Assembly (NCBI GenBank): GCA_903831865.1 | Contig: CAIKZH010000131.1 | Span: 1-47,925, forward strand | Direction: 5' to 3' | DNA length: 47,925 nucleotides | Source: an uncultured Coriobacteriia bacterium | GTDB taxonomy: Bacteria; Actinomycetota; Coriobacteriia; Anaerosomatales; PALSA-660 | Shown: piece by piece, positions 8,651-16,890 of the stretch | How positions within the stretch are numbered: the first letter of the stretch is position 1 | Layout: each line of letters begins with the position of its first letter | Notes under the pieces: model-generated | Told to the model about the DNA's origin: nothing | The model's input: the letters and a program-made list of their open reading frames with translations, nothing else | Database searches by the model: none | Program-made: the position numbers and the translations under genes

Positions 8651-9390
8651 CCCGCCACCTCGGGGCGCGCCTTCGCGTCGAACGGGTTCGTCCGGACCGC
8701 GAAGGAGAACAGGTACGGGTAGTCAGCCTTGAGGTGGCGCACGTAGAGCAGCCACTCGCCCAGCAGCCTGCCGTACGCCCTCGCCAGGTCGAGCTCGAGA
8801 TGTCGGCGGTCCGGCGTCGACAGGTCCTTGAGGTCCCCGCGCGCGGAGAGTTCCTCGCTGAGATGCGAGACGGCCCACAGCATGTCGGTGAAGGACGCGT
8901 GCTCCAGGAGATTGCCGTTCTGCAGCAGCCCCAGGACGAACGTGCGCTGCTCATCCAGCGCGGTGTGCAGCCCCGCGATGTCCCCCGCGCCGAGGTCCAT
9001 CGGGTGGTCCTCGCCACTCACGGCAAGCCGGTGAGACTGGAAATCCGCCGGGGTCCACTCGGCAGTGAAGAGCATGTGCGCACGATCGTGTTCGACGTCG
9101 GTGTCGAATGCCGACAGGCGCGCCATGAGGTCGTCGCCGGCCTGCGAGAAGAAGGCCCCGACGACCATGTTCATCTTGTGCAGCAGCTCCTCGCGCTCGC
9201 GCGCCGCGATGAGCCGGTTGATGAACAGTCCGACGACCAGGACGTTGATCGGGATGAAGGCGATGTCCAGCAGCGTGTAGAAGCCGAGGCTGCGGGCGTC
9301 ACGATAGAGGGCGAAGTCCAGCAGGAAGAACAGGGCGGCGACGGCCAGAAGCAGCGTCACGAGCCACCCGATCGACAGGGTCCGTTTCAC
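8647..9390 (-). CDS. Two-TM membrane protein of unknown function, partner of the UGA-containing gene
   Basis: The 247-residue protein has two N-terminal membrane helices (about residues 8-28 and 38-58), then a basic/acidic junction INRLIAAREREELLHKMNM and a soluble, helical C-terminal domain of about 180 residues. I recognise no named family. Its ATG at 9390 overlaps the TGA of the thioredoxin-NHL gene (ATGA), so the two are translationally coupled and probably act together at the membrane. The topology resembles sensor or scaffold proteins, but no catalytic motif is visible. Confidence 0.85.
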   Translation of the reverse strand: MKRTLSIGWLVTLLLAVAALFFLLDFALYRDARSLGFYTLLDIAFIPINVLVVGLFINRLIAAREREELLHKMNMVVGAFFSQAGDDLMARLSAFDTDVEHDRAHMLFTAEWTPADFQSHRLAVSGEDHPMDLGAGDIAGLHTALDEQRTFVLGLLQNGNLLEHASFTDMLWAVSHLSEELSARGDLKDLSTPDRRHLELDLARAYGRLLGEWLLYVRHLKADYPYLFSFAVRTNPFDAKARPEVAG

Positions 9391-10886
9391 TGCGGGTCCC
9401 CCGCGGCCGTCCGTCCGTCCGTGATCACGAGGTCGCTCACACTCCCTGAGTCCGGGTCCACGATCACGATCCGATGTGCGTCGGTGTCAGCCACGAACAG
9501 CCGGTGCCCGTCGGACGTCACTCCCGCGGGGTGGCAGAATGCTGTCCCCGATCCCGCGGCCCCCGGTAGCGCCCGGCACGTCGCGCTGTCCACGTCGAGC
9601 GTCTTGATCTTGTCGTTGTAGGTGTCGGCGACCATTATGCGCGTGTCGTGGAAGCAGATGGCCTCGGCGTGCTGCAGGCGCACCGCCTCGCCCGCGCCGT
9701 CCACGTCGCCGAAGTCAAAGAGGCCGGTGCCCACCAGAGTGCTCACCCATCCGGGGTCGCCCATCGCCAGGGTGCGGACCGACGAGGACTCCGCGTCGGC
9801 GAAGGCGACAGCGCCCTGGTTCCCGGCGAGCCCCATCGGCTGCGCCAGCAGCGCCTCGCGAGCGGGCCCGTCCTCGATCGCCTCGCCTCCCGTGCCCGCG
9901 TAGGGAGCGATGCGCTGCGCGGCAAGGTCCAGCAGCCACAGCGGGTGTGAGCCGGCCATGGCGACCAGGAGGCCTTCGTCAACGAGGGTCACGTCCCACG
10001 GGGAACGCAGCGCGACGGCGGTCGCGGGCCCGGGGCCGGGCCGGCTCTCGGCAATGAGGCCGGTCCCTGCCAGGGTCGTCACCGCGCCGGACCCCAGATC
10101 GACGGCCCGGACCGCGTGGTTCGATCGGTCCGCCACGTAGAGGGTCGTGCCGTCCGTTGCCAGCCCCTGAGGCGAGTGGAACGCGGCGCAGTCCGCTGCC
10201 CCGTCGCTGAGTCCGGCGAGCCCCGACCCGAAGACACGTCGTATCGCGGCTGCATCATGCGCGACGAGCTCCATCTCGAGGATGCGGTGGCGCCCCGTGT
10301 CGGCAACGAAGAGCTTCTCGCCCCAGGCGAGCACCCGGCCGGGGAACCGCAGCGGCCCCTCCGGCTCGGCCAGCACGTGCGGGTCCCGACCGAAGTCGCG
10401 CGGCTCCTCGTCGAGCGTGCCCTCCGTCCGGAACCTCTCGATCTCCCGCGCGATCGTGCCGGCGAGCGACTCGGTGTCGAACTCGCCCGCCTGTCTCAGC
10501 ACGATGCGCCCATCCGCCCCGACGAGCACCACCGTGGGCCAGGCGTTCACGTCGAACTCGCGCCAGATCCGGAACTGGCGGTCGTTGACGACGGGATGCC
10601 GCACGTCCAGACGCGCACACGCCGAACGGATCCGCTCGGTGGCACGCTCCGCGGGGTACTTGCCTGCGTGCACGCCGATGACGACGAGCTGGCCTTCGAA
10701 CCTCCGGTGAAGCTCCGCGACACGCGGGAGCACGTGCATGCAGTTGATTCAACCGGCGGTCCAGAAGTCGAGCAGCACCATCTTGCCGCGAAGATCGGCC
10801 ATCCGGATCGGCGCGGACGTCCCGACCCACTCCAGGCCCTCGGTGAACTCCGGAGCGTGTACGGTGAACACGCCACCCAGGGTCAT
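9387..10886 (-). CDS. Thioredoxin-NHL repeat protein with in-frame UGA: probable selenoprotein (U-I-N-C)
   Basis: Read through the TGA at 10749-10751, this is a 499-residue protein. The ATG at 10886 follows GAGGAGG at 7 bases. The thioredoxin-like domain (residues about 10-170) opens [11 protein letters not shown], then UGA as residue 46, then INCMHVLP. Related thioredoxin-NHL (NHLRC2-like) proteins have [13 protein letters not shown], so UGA replaces exactly the first cysteine of the CxxC redox site; C49 is kept. Residues about 175-495 form an NHL beta-propeller with repeats such as [19 protein letters not shown] and [18 protein letters not shown]. The internal ATG at 10739 has no Shine-Dalgarno and would cut off half the active site. 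A SECIS-like hairpin follows the UGA. Stop or frameshift mutation is the alternative. Confidence 0.85.
10712..10731 (-). promoter_or_regulatory. SECIS-like hairpin downstream of the in-frame UGA
   Basis: In the mRNA sense the segment folds as GCUCC, bulged C, GCG, loop UGU, CGC, GGAGC: eight base pairs with one bulged base and a three-base loop. The loop sits 27-29 bases after the UGA at 10749-10751 and has G as its second base. Bacterial SECIS elements lie within the coding region with the apical loop about 16-37 bases after UGA and a G at the start of the loop, so position and shape fit. Because the stem is GC-rich like its surroundings, the hairpin alone is not proof. Confidence 0.65.
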
Positions 10887-10976
10887 GCCCCGTCCTCCTC
10901 GTGTCGCGCCTTCGGGTCCACGGTGTCGCTCTGGGGAATGGGTACCCATGTTCGAAGTCTTGGGAGGGGGACTGAG

Positions 10977-11684
10977 GTGGACCGGACGGCTCGCACGGTC
11001 GCGTTCTCGGCGACGGAACCGGTGTGCCAGGGCACCGCGTCGTTCTTCTTCGAGCGCCCGGAGGCGTATCGGTTCGCCGCCGGCCAGTATTTCACCCTCA
11101 CTCTCCTGACCGGGGACGGCGAGCAGACGAAGTCCTTCTCGCACTGCGACTCCCCGGGCGACGAGCGCTCGCAGCTCACTACGCGCCTGACGGGGAGCGC
11201 GTTCAAGAACGCGCTCGAGGCGCTGATGCCGGGTGACCCCGTAGCGGTCGCCGGGCCGTTCGGATCGCTCACGGTGCCGGAGGGGATGACAAAGGCGGCG
11301 TTCCTTGTGGGAGGCGTCGGCATCACCCCTGCTCGCAGCATCCTGCGCGACAGCGTGCAGCGTGGGACCGGTCTCACCGCGCTCGTGTTCGACGGGAACC
11401 TTGACGAGGGATGCATCCCGTTCGATGAGGAGTTCAGGCGATACGAGGTCGAGGTGCCGGGCGTTCGCTTCGTGCACGTGCTGGAGCGCCCGGGTCAAGC
11501 GTGGACCGGTGAGCGCGGATTCATCACCGCCGACACCGTGCTGCGCCACTGCGACCCCCTGGACGGCTGGCACTGGTTCGTGGCCGGACCGCCTGCCATG
11601 GCGAAGGCGATGGAGGTGGTCATCGCGGGCCTCGGGCTGCCTGAGGACCGGGTCTCCAGAGAGCCGTTCTCGGGGTATCAGTGA
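10977..11684 (+). CDS. Ferredoxin-NADP reductase-family flavoprotein (FAD/NAD(P)H oxidoreductase)
   Basis: The 235-residue protein has both FNR-type domains: an FAD-binding barrel (residues about 1-100, with [12 protein letters not shown]) and a nucleotide-binding domain opening with [13 protein letters not shown] and closing with [12 protein letters not shown], a variant of the CGPPxM motif. No 2Fe-2S domain is fused, so an external acceptor is needed. GTG 10977 is preceded by GGGAGGGGG at 6 bases; the much longer upstream ORF is antisense to the selenoprotein gene and is not coding. It is divergent from that gene over a 90-bp gap, which invites, but does not prove, a shared redox role. Confidence 0.88.
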   Translation: MDRTARTVAFSATEPVCQGTASFFFERPEAYRFAAGQYFTLTLLTGDGEQTKSFSHCDSPGDERSQLTTRLTGSAFKNALEALMPGDPVAVAGPFGSLTVPEGMTKAAFLVGGVGITPARSILRDSVQRGTGLTALVFDGNLDEGCIPFDEEFRRYEVEVPGVRFVHVLERPGQAWTGERGFITADTVLRHCDPLDGWHWFVAGPPAMAKAMEVVIAGLGLPEDRVSREPFSGYQ

Positions 11685-11787
11685 CCAAGCTGGCAGACGT
11701 TTCCGGTGTCGGCATCGCAGGGTATGAATCAGGCATTGGGACTCCGGTGCCCAGGGACGATCACACCACTCGGGAAGGACCCGCACC

Positions 11788-12189
11788 ATGGCACTCATGG
11801 CGAGAACGTGTAACTACGACGCGATGGGAGCCGAGCGCCTCGGAGCGAGGCTGTTCGTGTTCCTGGGCGGCCTGTTCTGGGTGATCGCCGCGCTCTCGGC
11901 CCCGCTCTTCTACACAGGGCAGGGAGTGGGCACGGCTGTGCTCGACGCGCTGCTCCCGTTCGGGTTGGCCGCGGTGGCGCTGCTGGTCGGCTGGTTCTAC
12001 GAGAACGTCGCTGCGGTCCTCCTCTTCCTGGGAGCCGCCGCAACGGTCGTCTGGGGCATCGTCGCGGGGTGGGAGCCGGGCGTGTGGGCTGTCATGGCCC
12101 TCGTGCTCATCGCCCCGCAGATCATCGCGGGTCTGCTGTTCATCATGGCTGCGCAGGCACAGAGAGTCTGTGATGGCGCGAAGGCCTGA
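11788..12189 (+). CDS. Small four-TM membrane protein, unknown function
   Basis: A 133-residue protein with four predicted membrane helices separated by short turns (starting at about residues 22, 50, 75 and 100), a short N-terminal [11 protein letters not shown] segment and a soluble C-terminal tail. The start ATG at 11788 is preceded by GGGAAGGA. A -10-like TATGAA at 11723-11728 could belong to its promoter, with no convincing -35. No family recognised. It is followed by a strong bidirectional hairpin. Confidence 0.75.
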   Translation: MALMARTCNYDAMGAERLGARLFVFLGGLFWVIAALSAPLFYTGQGVGTAVLDALLPFGLAAVALLVGWFYENVAAVLLFLGAAATVVWGIVAGWEPGVWAVMALVLIAPQIIAGLLFIMAAQAQRVCDGAKA

Positions 12190-12210
12190 AGGCGCCGCCA
12201 GGGAGCGTGA

Positions 12211-12253
12211 CGTGAAGATGGCCCCGGCCGAGTCGGCCGGGGCCATCTTCACG
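12211..12253. terminator. Perfect 20-bp inverted repeat between convergent genes
   Basis: The arms 12211-12230 and 12234-12253 are exact reverse complements around a three-base loop (agt). Convergent genes end on either side (12189 and 12274), so this is most likely a bidirectional terminator. No T-tract follows on either strand, so a role as a transcript-stabilising hairpin is also possible. Confidence 0.75.
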
Positions 12254-12273
12254 AGCGCCCACAGATGCGCCGC

Positions 12274-12708
12274 CTAGTACTCGCTGAGCGGCAGGTGGTC
12301 CTCGATGGTGATCTCGAAGTTCAGCCGCTCCCCCGCGAGGGGATGGTTGAAGTCCAGAGTCACGTCCTTGCCGTCGATCGCCACGATCTTGCCCAGCAGC
12401 TGGTCGCCGTCGGGCGTCTCGAGGGGCACGATCCCGCCGATCATCGGCTCCTCGCCGAAGGCCTCGCGGTCGTACGTGTGGCTGAGCCCCTCCTGACACG
12501 GGCCGTACGCGTCCTCGGGCTCGATGGCCGCCGCGACCGTCTCGCCCTTCTCGTGGCCGATGACGGCGCGTTCGAAGCCCGGGATGAGTTCGCCGTTGCC
12601 CACGACGAACTCCAGAGGCTCGCTCTCCTGGTTGGTGTCGAACAGGGTCCCGTCGTCCAGGGTCCCCTTGTAGTGGACACGGACCGTGTCTCCACTGTTG
12701 ATCGCCAT
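12274..12708 (-). CDS. FKBP-type peptidyl-prolyl isomerase, SlyD-like
   Basis: The 144-residue protein is a typical SlyD-like FKBP. The FKBP core begins VRVHYKGTLDDGTLFDTN and contains GELIPGFERAVIGHEKGE. The insert-in-flap chaperone domain occupies about residues 65-120 (EDAYG through LDFNHPLAG), and the core resumes with NHPLAGERLNFEITI. The enzyme isomerises X-Pro bonds and acts as a holdase in the cytoplasm. It lacks the histidine-rich nickel tail found in E. coli SlyD. It is monocistronic between a hairpin and the divergent CorC-like gene. Confidence 0.94.
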   Translation of the reverse strand: MAINSGDTVRVHYKGTLDDGTLFDTNQESEPLEFVVGNGELIPGFERAVIGHEKGETVAAAIEPEDAYGPCQEGLSHTYDREAFGEEPMIGGIVPLETPDGDQLLGKIVAIDGKDVTLDFNHPLAGERLNFEITIEDHLPLSEY

Positions 12709-12876
12709 ATGACGTGCCTTCCGTCGGTTGTCCGGGGGGTGGTGCAGCGCTGACCATACATCACGGCGCCGGGGACGCGCTACGTGGCGGCGGGTCGGGG
12801 CGCCCGGCGGGAGATGCGTCGCTGCTCGGGCCGGTGTGCTGTGGTGCGGGGAGGCCGCTGTTGGTAACGTAGGAGC

Positions 12877-14232
12877 ATGGGACGCTATCTCGGCGAGATC
12901 ATCACGATCGCCATACTCATCGGGTTGAACGGCTACTTCGCCGCGGCGGAGATCGCGCTGGTCTCCGCTCGGCGCACGGCGTTGCAGCAGTCGGCCGAGA
13001 GGGGCTCCGCCGGGGCACGCGCCGCTCTGCGGCTACTCGACGACCCCAACCGGCTGCTCTCCACCATCTCCGTGGCCATCACGCTGGTGGGTTTCAGCGC
13101 GGCCTCGCTCGCAGCTGTCACCTTCGACGGGCCGCTCACCGCCGCTCTCACGGCCGCCCGGATCCCGGGGGTCTCCTCGCTGGCCGCGGGCTTCGCCGTC
13201 TTCCTCGTCACGATCGCGGTCACGTACTTCACGCTCGTGTTCGGCGAGCTGACGCCAAAGCGGCTCGGCCTCAAGCGCTCGGAACGCGTCGCCACGGCCG
13301 TGGCGCGGCCGGTGACCTGGCTGTCGGCCGCGCTGACCCCGGTCGTGTGGCTGCTCGGACGGTCGACCGACGTCACCTCACGCGCCATCGGTCTGCGAAC
13401 GGGCCCGGAGGAGGGCCATGCGGTCTCGGAAGAGGAGATCAAGATCCTCGTCACCGAGCAGGGCACCCTCCTCGACGAGGAGAAGCGGATGATCCGCGAA
13501 GTCTTCGAGCTGGGAGACACGGTGGCGCGCGAGATCATGGTGCCTCGCGTCGACATGGAGATGCTCCCCGACACCCTCACCGTGGGGGAGGCGCTCCCGC
13601 GTTTCCGGACGACCGGGTTCTCGCGGATCCCGGTGTTCCACGACGCGCCGGACGACGTGACGGGAGTGGCGCTGCTGAAGGACCTCCTCGGTCCCATCGC
13701 CGCAGGGAGGACGGCCGATCCGCTCGGTCCTCTCGCTCGCCCGGCGCTCTTCGTCCCGGAGACCAAACCGATCCTGGATCTCCTGCAGGAGATGCGCGCG
13801 GCACACAACCACATGGCGATCGTCGTCGACGAGCACGGCGGGACGGCGGGAGTCGTGACCATCGAGGACATACTCGAGGAGGTCATCGGAGACATCTCCG
13901 ACGAGTTCGACACGGAGCGCCGCCATCTGAGCAACATCGGAGGCAACGTCTGGCTGGCCGACGGCAGGATGCCGGTCGAGGACGCGAACGAGAAGCTCGG
14001 CCTCGGCATCCCGGAGTCCGAGGAGTACGAGACGCTCGCAGGATGGGTGCTGAGTGAGCTCGGGCATATCCCCGTGGCGGGCGAGCTGGTCTGGTCAGAC
14101 GGCGCGGAGGTCCGCGTGCAGACGGTGAGGAGTCAGCGGATCGCACGGCTTCGGATCACGCTCCCGGCGGGTCACGCGACCCCGGGTGCAGTCACACCTG
14201 AAGAGGGACGAGGGGGACCGGATGATGAGTGA
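12877..14232 (+). CDS. CNNM/CorC (HlyC-CorC) family transporter or regulator, DUF21-CBS
   Basis: The 451-residue protein has the standard layout: DUF21/CNNM membrane domain with three or four helices (residues about 5-195, with NGYFAAAEIALVSARR and VFGELTPKRLGL), a pair of CBS domains (about 210-340, with VAREIMVPRVDMEMLP and NHMAIVVDEHGG) and a C-terminal CorC_HlyC domain of about 80 residues. Members are linked to magnesium or cobalt export or resistance. Start ATG at 12877 follows TAGGAGC. The end overlaps the next gene by 11 bp, which ties it to the LiaF-like/PspC envelope genes. Confidence 0.92.
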   Translation: MGRYLGEIITIAILIGLNGYFAAAEIALVSARRTALQQSAERGSAGARAALRLLDDPNRLLSTISVAITLVGFSAASLAAVTFDGPLTAALTAARIPGVSSLAAGFAVFLVTIAVTYFTLVFGELTPKRLGLKRSERVATAVARPVTWLSAALTPVVWLLGRSTDVTSRAIGLRTGPEEGHAVSEEEIKILVTEQGTLLDEEKRMIREVFELGDTVAREIMVPRVDMEMLPDTLTVGEALPRFRTTGFSRIPVFHDAPDDVTGVALLKDLLGPIAAGRTADPLGPLARPALFVPETKPILDLLQEMRAAHNHMAIVVDEHGGTAGVVTIEDILEEVIGDISDEFDTERRHLSNIGGNVWLADGRMPVEDANEKLGLGIPESEEYETLAGWVLSELGHIPVAGELVWSDGAEVRVQTVRSQRIARLRITLPAGHATPGAVTPEEGRGGPDDE

Positions 14233-15430
14233 CGAGGGAGAAGGAAAGGCGTCGGGCGGGGCCGAGACACAGCCGACACCACCGGCGACGCCGGTGCAGC
14301 CGCCGTCCGACGACGCGACCTGGAGCGGCACGCATGGCGCGCGGGGGCGGCGCGGGGGGACCTTCATCGGCATCGCCCTGATCGTGATCGGCGTGCTCGT
14401 GCTGCTGGGGCAGGTCACGTCGCTCAGCGGCGTTCTGCGGCTGTGGCCCCTTCTCGTCGTCGCGGCGGGCATCGGCTCGATCGTGCGGCCGCATCGTTGG
14501 GGTCGCGGGACCGTGGTCAACATCGTGGGCGGCCTCACCACCGTGGTCGTAGGGCTCATCCTGCTCGCCAACACATGGGGTTACCTCGGCTGGAACGTCT
14601 GGTTGAGTGTCTTCTCGCTCTGGCCGCTGCTCGTCATCGCCTGGGGCCTCGAACTGCTCGGGCGAGGGATCGGGCAGCGTTGGCTGGGCGTCGTCGGCGC
14701 CCTGCTCGTCTTGGGCGGGCTGCTCTACGGGGCGTTGATCCTCGGACCGAGGCACGCACCGGTCGCGTGGTTCCCGTTCACGGGCGTCGTCTCCACCAGC
14801 CCGTTCGCCTCCGATGTGGCCCACGACCCGTCGCTCGCCCACGCGGACGCGTCGATCAAGGTGGGAGCGACGCAGCTGGTCGTGGGCGCCGGCGAGAAGC
14901 TCGCCTCCATAGACGGCCTGGCGCCGGCGGGGGACGCGCCTGTCCTGGCGTCGACGTCCGCCAGCGGCTCAGCCAGCGTGACAGTGACCGAGCCCGGTGG
15001 GTCCCGCACGTTCGACGTCGGAAGCCAGACACTCGACGTACGGCTGGATCGCGCCGCGACCTGGCGCTCAGTCGCGCTGGATGTCGGCGCCGTCGACGGT
15101 CGCGTCGACCTGAGCGGCCTGAATGTGCAGGCGGTCTCGGTGAACTCGGGGGCATCACACCTGGCACTCACCGTAGGCACCCGGTCACCCCGGGTCGCGA
15201 TCGCGATACAGGGTGGGGCGGCGGACATCACGCTGCGTATCCCCGCCGGCGCCGCAGTGAACCTCGACGCCAAGAGCGGGCTCTCCGACGTGACCGTCCC
15301 CCCGTCGTACCGTCGGGTCGCCGGCGCTCCCATCTTGGGGGAGTCGCGCTGGATCGCGCAGGGAACGGGCCCGCGGATCGACATCTCGGTGCAATCGGGC
15401 GTGTCGTCCGTCACCCTGCAGACCTACTAG
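14222..15430 (+). CDS. LiaF-like membrane protein with toast-rack C-terminal domain
   Basis: The 402-residue protein starts with about 45 flexible, Pro/Thr-rich residues. Next come four closely packed membrane helices (residues about 50-190, including IGIALIVIGVLVLLGQ and TTVVVGLILLAN), in the DUF5668 pattern. Residues about 220-402 form a beta-rich domain (DVGAVDGRVDLSGLNVQAV, NLDAKSGLSDVTVPP) like that of LiaF/VraT and PspC-associated proteins. Such proteins negatively regulate cell-envelope-stress two-component systems in Firmicutes. ATG 14222 or 14225 may be the start; GAGGGGG precedes both. PspC follows by 13 bp. Confidence 0.8.
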   Translation: MMSDEGEGKASGGAETQPTPPATPVQPPSDDATWSGTHGARGRRGGTFIGIALIVIGVLVLLGQVTSLSGVLRLWPLLVVAAGIGSIVRPHRWGRGTVVNIVGGLTTVVVGLILLANTWGYLGWNVWLSVFSLWPLLVIAWGLELLGRGIGQRWLGVVGALLVLGGLLYGALILGPRHAPVAWFPFTGVVSTSPFASDVAHDPSLAHADASIKVGATQLVVGAGEKLASIDGLAPAGDAPVLASTSASGSASVTVTEPGGSRTFDVGSQTLDVRLDRAATWRSVALDVGAVDGRVDLSGLNVQAVSVNSGASHLALTVGTRSPRVAIAIQGGAADITLRIPAGAAVNLDAKSGLSDVTVPPSYRRVAGAPILGESRWIAQGTGPRIDISVQSGVSSVTLQTY

Positions 15431-15443
15431 GAGGACTGTGAAG

Positions 15444-15947
15444 ATGACCCCATCGAAGGACTCGCGTTCGTCGGCAGCCACGGCGGCCGGCATCGCGCTC
15501 GTCGTGGTCGGAGTGTGGTGGCTCGCGTGGGCGCTGGTGCCTGAATGGCTGCGCACGATCGGTACGCAGGTGCTCGGAGCGCTGGTGCTTATCGCGCTGG
15601 GGGTCCTGGTCGTGGTGGCCGCCCGTCGCGGGACGTTCAACGCGTCCTACACGGGGACGCGGCTCCACCGCTCACGGAGCGACCGCTGGATAGGCGGCGT
15701 CCTCGGCGGGCTAGGGGCATACCTGGGCATCGAGCCGCTGATCCTGCGCATCCTCGTACTCGTGCTCACGCTGCTTGGACAGGGCGTGCTGGTGCTCGCC
15801 TACATCGTGCTGTGGGTACTGGTACCGGAGGAGCCTCTCTTCGCGGCCACGTTGGTCCCACCTGTGGTCACGGACTCCGCACCGGTCGAAGCAGAGCAGT
15901 CCGAGCCCGTTCAGTCACCGCCGTCGGAGGATGCCCACGATGAGTGA
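15444..15947 (+). CDS. PspC-domain membrane protein
   Basis: The 167-residue protein has two N-terminal membrane helices (about 8-55), then the PspC core SRSDRWIGGVLGGLGAYLG with a third and fourth helix (LILRILVLVLTLLGQG) ending in VLWVLVPEEP, and an acidic tail. PspC domains sense membrane stress; fused to a LiaI-like helix pair this form is frequent in Actinomycetota. The AGGAGG at 15429-15434 favours ATG 15444 rather than GTG 15438. The stop overlaps the amidohydrolase start by 8 bp. Confidence 0.87.
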   Translation: MTPSKDSRSSAATAAGIALVVVGVWWLAWALVPEWLRTIGTQVLGALVLIALGVLVVVAARRGTFNASYTGTRLHRSRSDRWIGGVLGGLGAYLGIEPLILRILVLVLTLLGQGVLVLAYIVLWVLVPEEPLFAATLVPPVVTDSAPVEAEQSEPVQSPPSEDAHDE

Positions 15948-16890
15948 GACCGGCGACACCGCTCAGGCCATGGATCCGGCGCCGCCGACGGCGCCGGGCG
16001 ATGTGATCGACGCGCACACGCACCTGTTCACCGTCGGGCTCCTCGAGGAGATGGTCTCGAAGATGCCCAACGTGCCCGAGCGCTTCAAGGACGGCCTTCG
16101 CAAACGGCGCTGGGGCAAGAGGGCGGACACGCTGCCGGACATGTCCCCTCTGGAGACAGCGAAGTGGTACGTCGGACGGCTGCAGGCGGCTGGCGTGGCC
16201 AAGGCGCTCGTGATGTCCATCGCGCCGGACAACCAGTGGACGCGGGACTTCCTGGTCGCCGCCAACGGACACGTCCACGCGCTGTGCGGGATCGACCCGC
16301 GGGACCCGGGCGCTCCGGCTCTGCTCGAGCGCGAGGTGGCGGCCGGGTTCAGGGGGGTCAAGCTGCTTCCCTCGAACCGCTGCTACCGGCTCTCCGATCC
16401 TGCGTGCCGCCCGTTGTTCGAGAAGGTCGCCGAGCTCGGAGTCAGCGTCACGATCCACTACGGTGTCACCGTCGATCCGACGGGGGACATGCGCTACGCC
16501 GATCCGACCGACCTCTCGCCGGTCGCCCGGGACTTCCCCGACACCCCTTTCGTGATCGCCCACTTCGGTGCCGGCTATCTGCAGGAGGTGCTGCGCGTCG
16601 CCTACCAGTGCAAGAACGTCTGCGTGGACACCTCGGGCACGAACAACTGGATGGACTACTACGTGCCGAAGATGCCGCTGTCCGAGGTGTTCGAGCGCGC
16701 GCTGACCGCGCTGGGGCCCGAACGGGTCCTCTTCGGCACCGATGCCGGTACGACCGCCGCGTACCGCACGTGGATCAAGTTCCAGCAGATGAGGACGCTC
16801 GAGGAACTCGGTCTGTCGGCGGGCGACCTCGACCTCGTGCGGCGTGGGAACGCCGTGCGCATCTTCCGTCTGGATGACCCGCTGACGTGA
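15940..16890 (+). CDS. Amidohydrolase family 2 (metal-dependent hydrolase, TIM barrel)
   Basis: The 316-residue protein is an amidohydrolase-2/ACMSD-like enzyme. DVIDAHTHLF supplies the HxH metal ligands, FRGVKLLPSN and VTIHYGVT give the next histidine strand, FVIAHFGAGY another, and VLFGTDAG the catalytic aspartate. Family members hydrolyse or decarboxylate cyclic amides and aromatic acids. The substrate cannot be inferred. ATG 15940 follows CGGAGG at 9 bases; ATG 15931 is closer than is usual. It overlaps the methyltransferase by 4 bp and the upstream pspC by 8 bp. Confidence 0.87.
   Translation: MSETGDTAQAMDPAPPTAPGDVIDAHTHLFTVGLLEEMVSKMPNVPERFKDGLRKRRWGKRADTLPDMSPLETAKWYVGRLQAAGVAKALVMSIAPDNQWTRDFLVAANGHVHALCGIDPRDPGAPALLEREVAAGFRGVKLLPSNRCYRLSDPACRPLFEKVAELGVSVTIHYGVTVDPTGDMRYADPTDLSPVARDFPDTPFVIAHFGAGYLQEVLRVAYQCKNVCVDTSGTNNWMDYYVPKMPLSEVFERALTALGPERVLFGTDAGTTAAYRTWIKFQQMRTLEELGLSAGDLDLVRRGNAVRIFRLDDPLT

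Noticed and set aside
9387-10739. Independent gene starting at the internal ATG 10739
   Set aside because: No Shine-Dalgarno precedes it, and it would lack the start of the thioredoxin domain, which is present in the same frame just upstream of the UGA.
10116-10976. N-terminal extension of the FNR-like gene
   Set aside because: The upstream part is antisense to the selenoprotein gene and unlike the FNR family; GTG 10977 has a strong ribosome-binding site.
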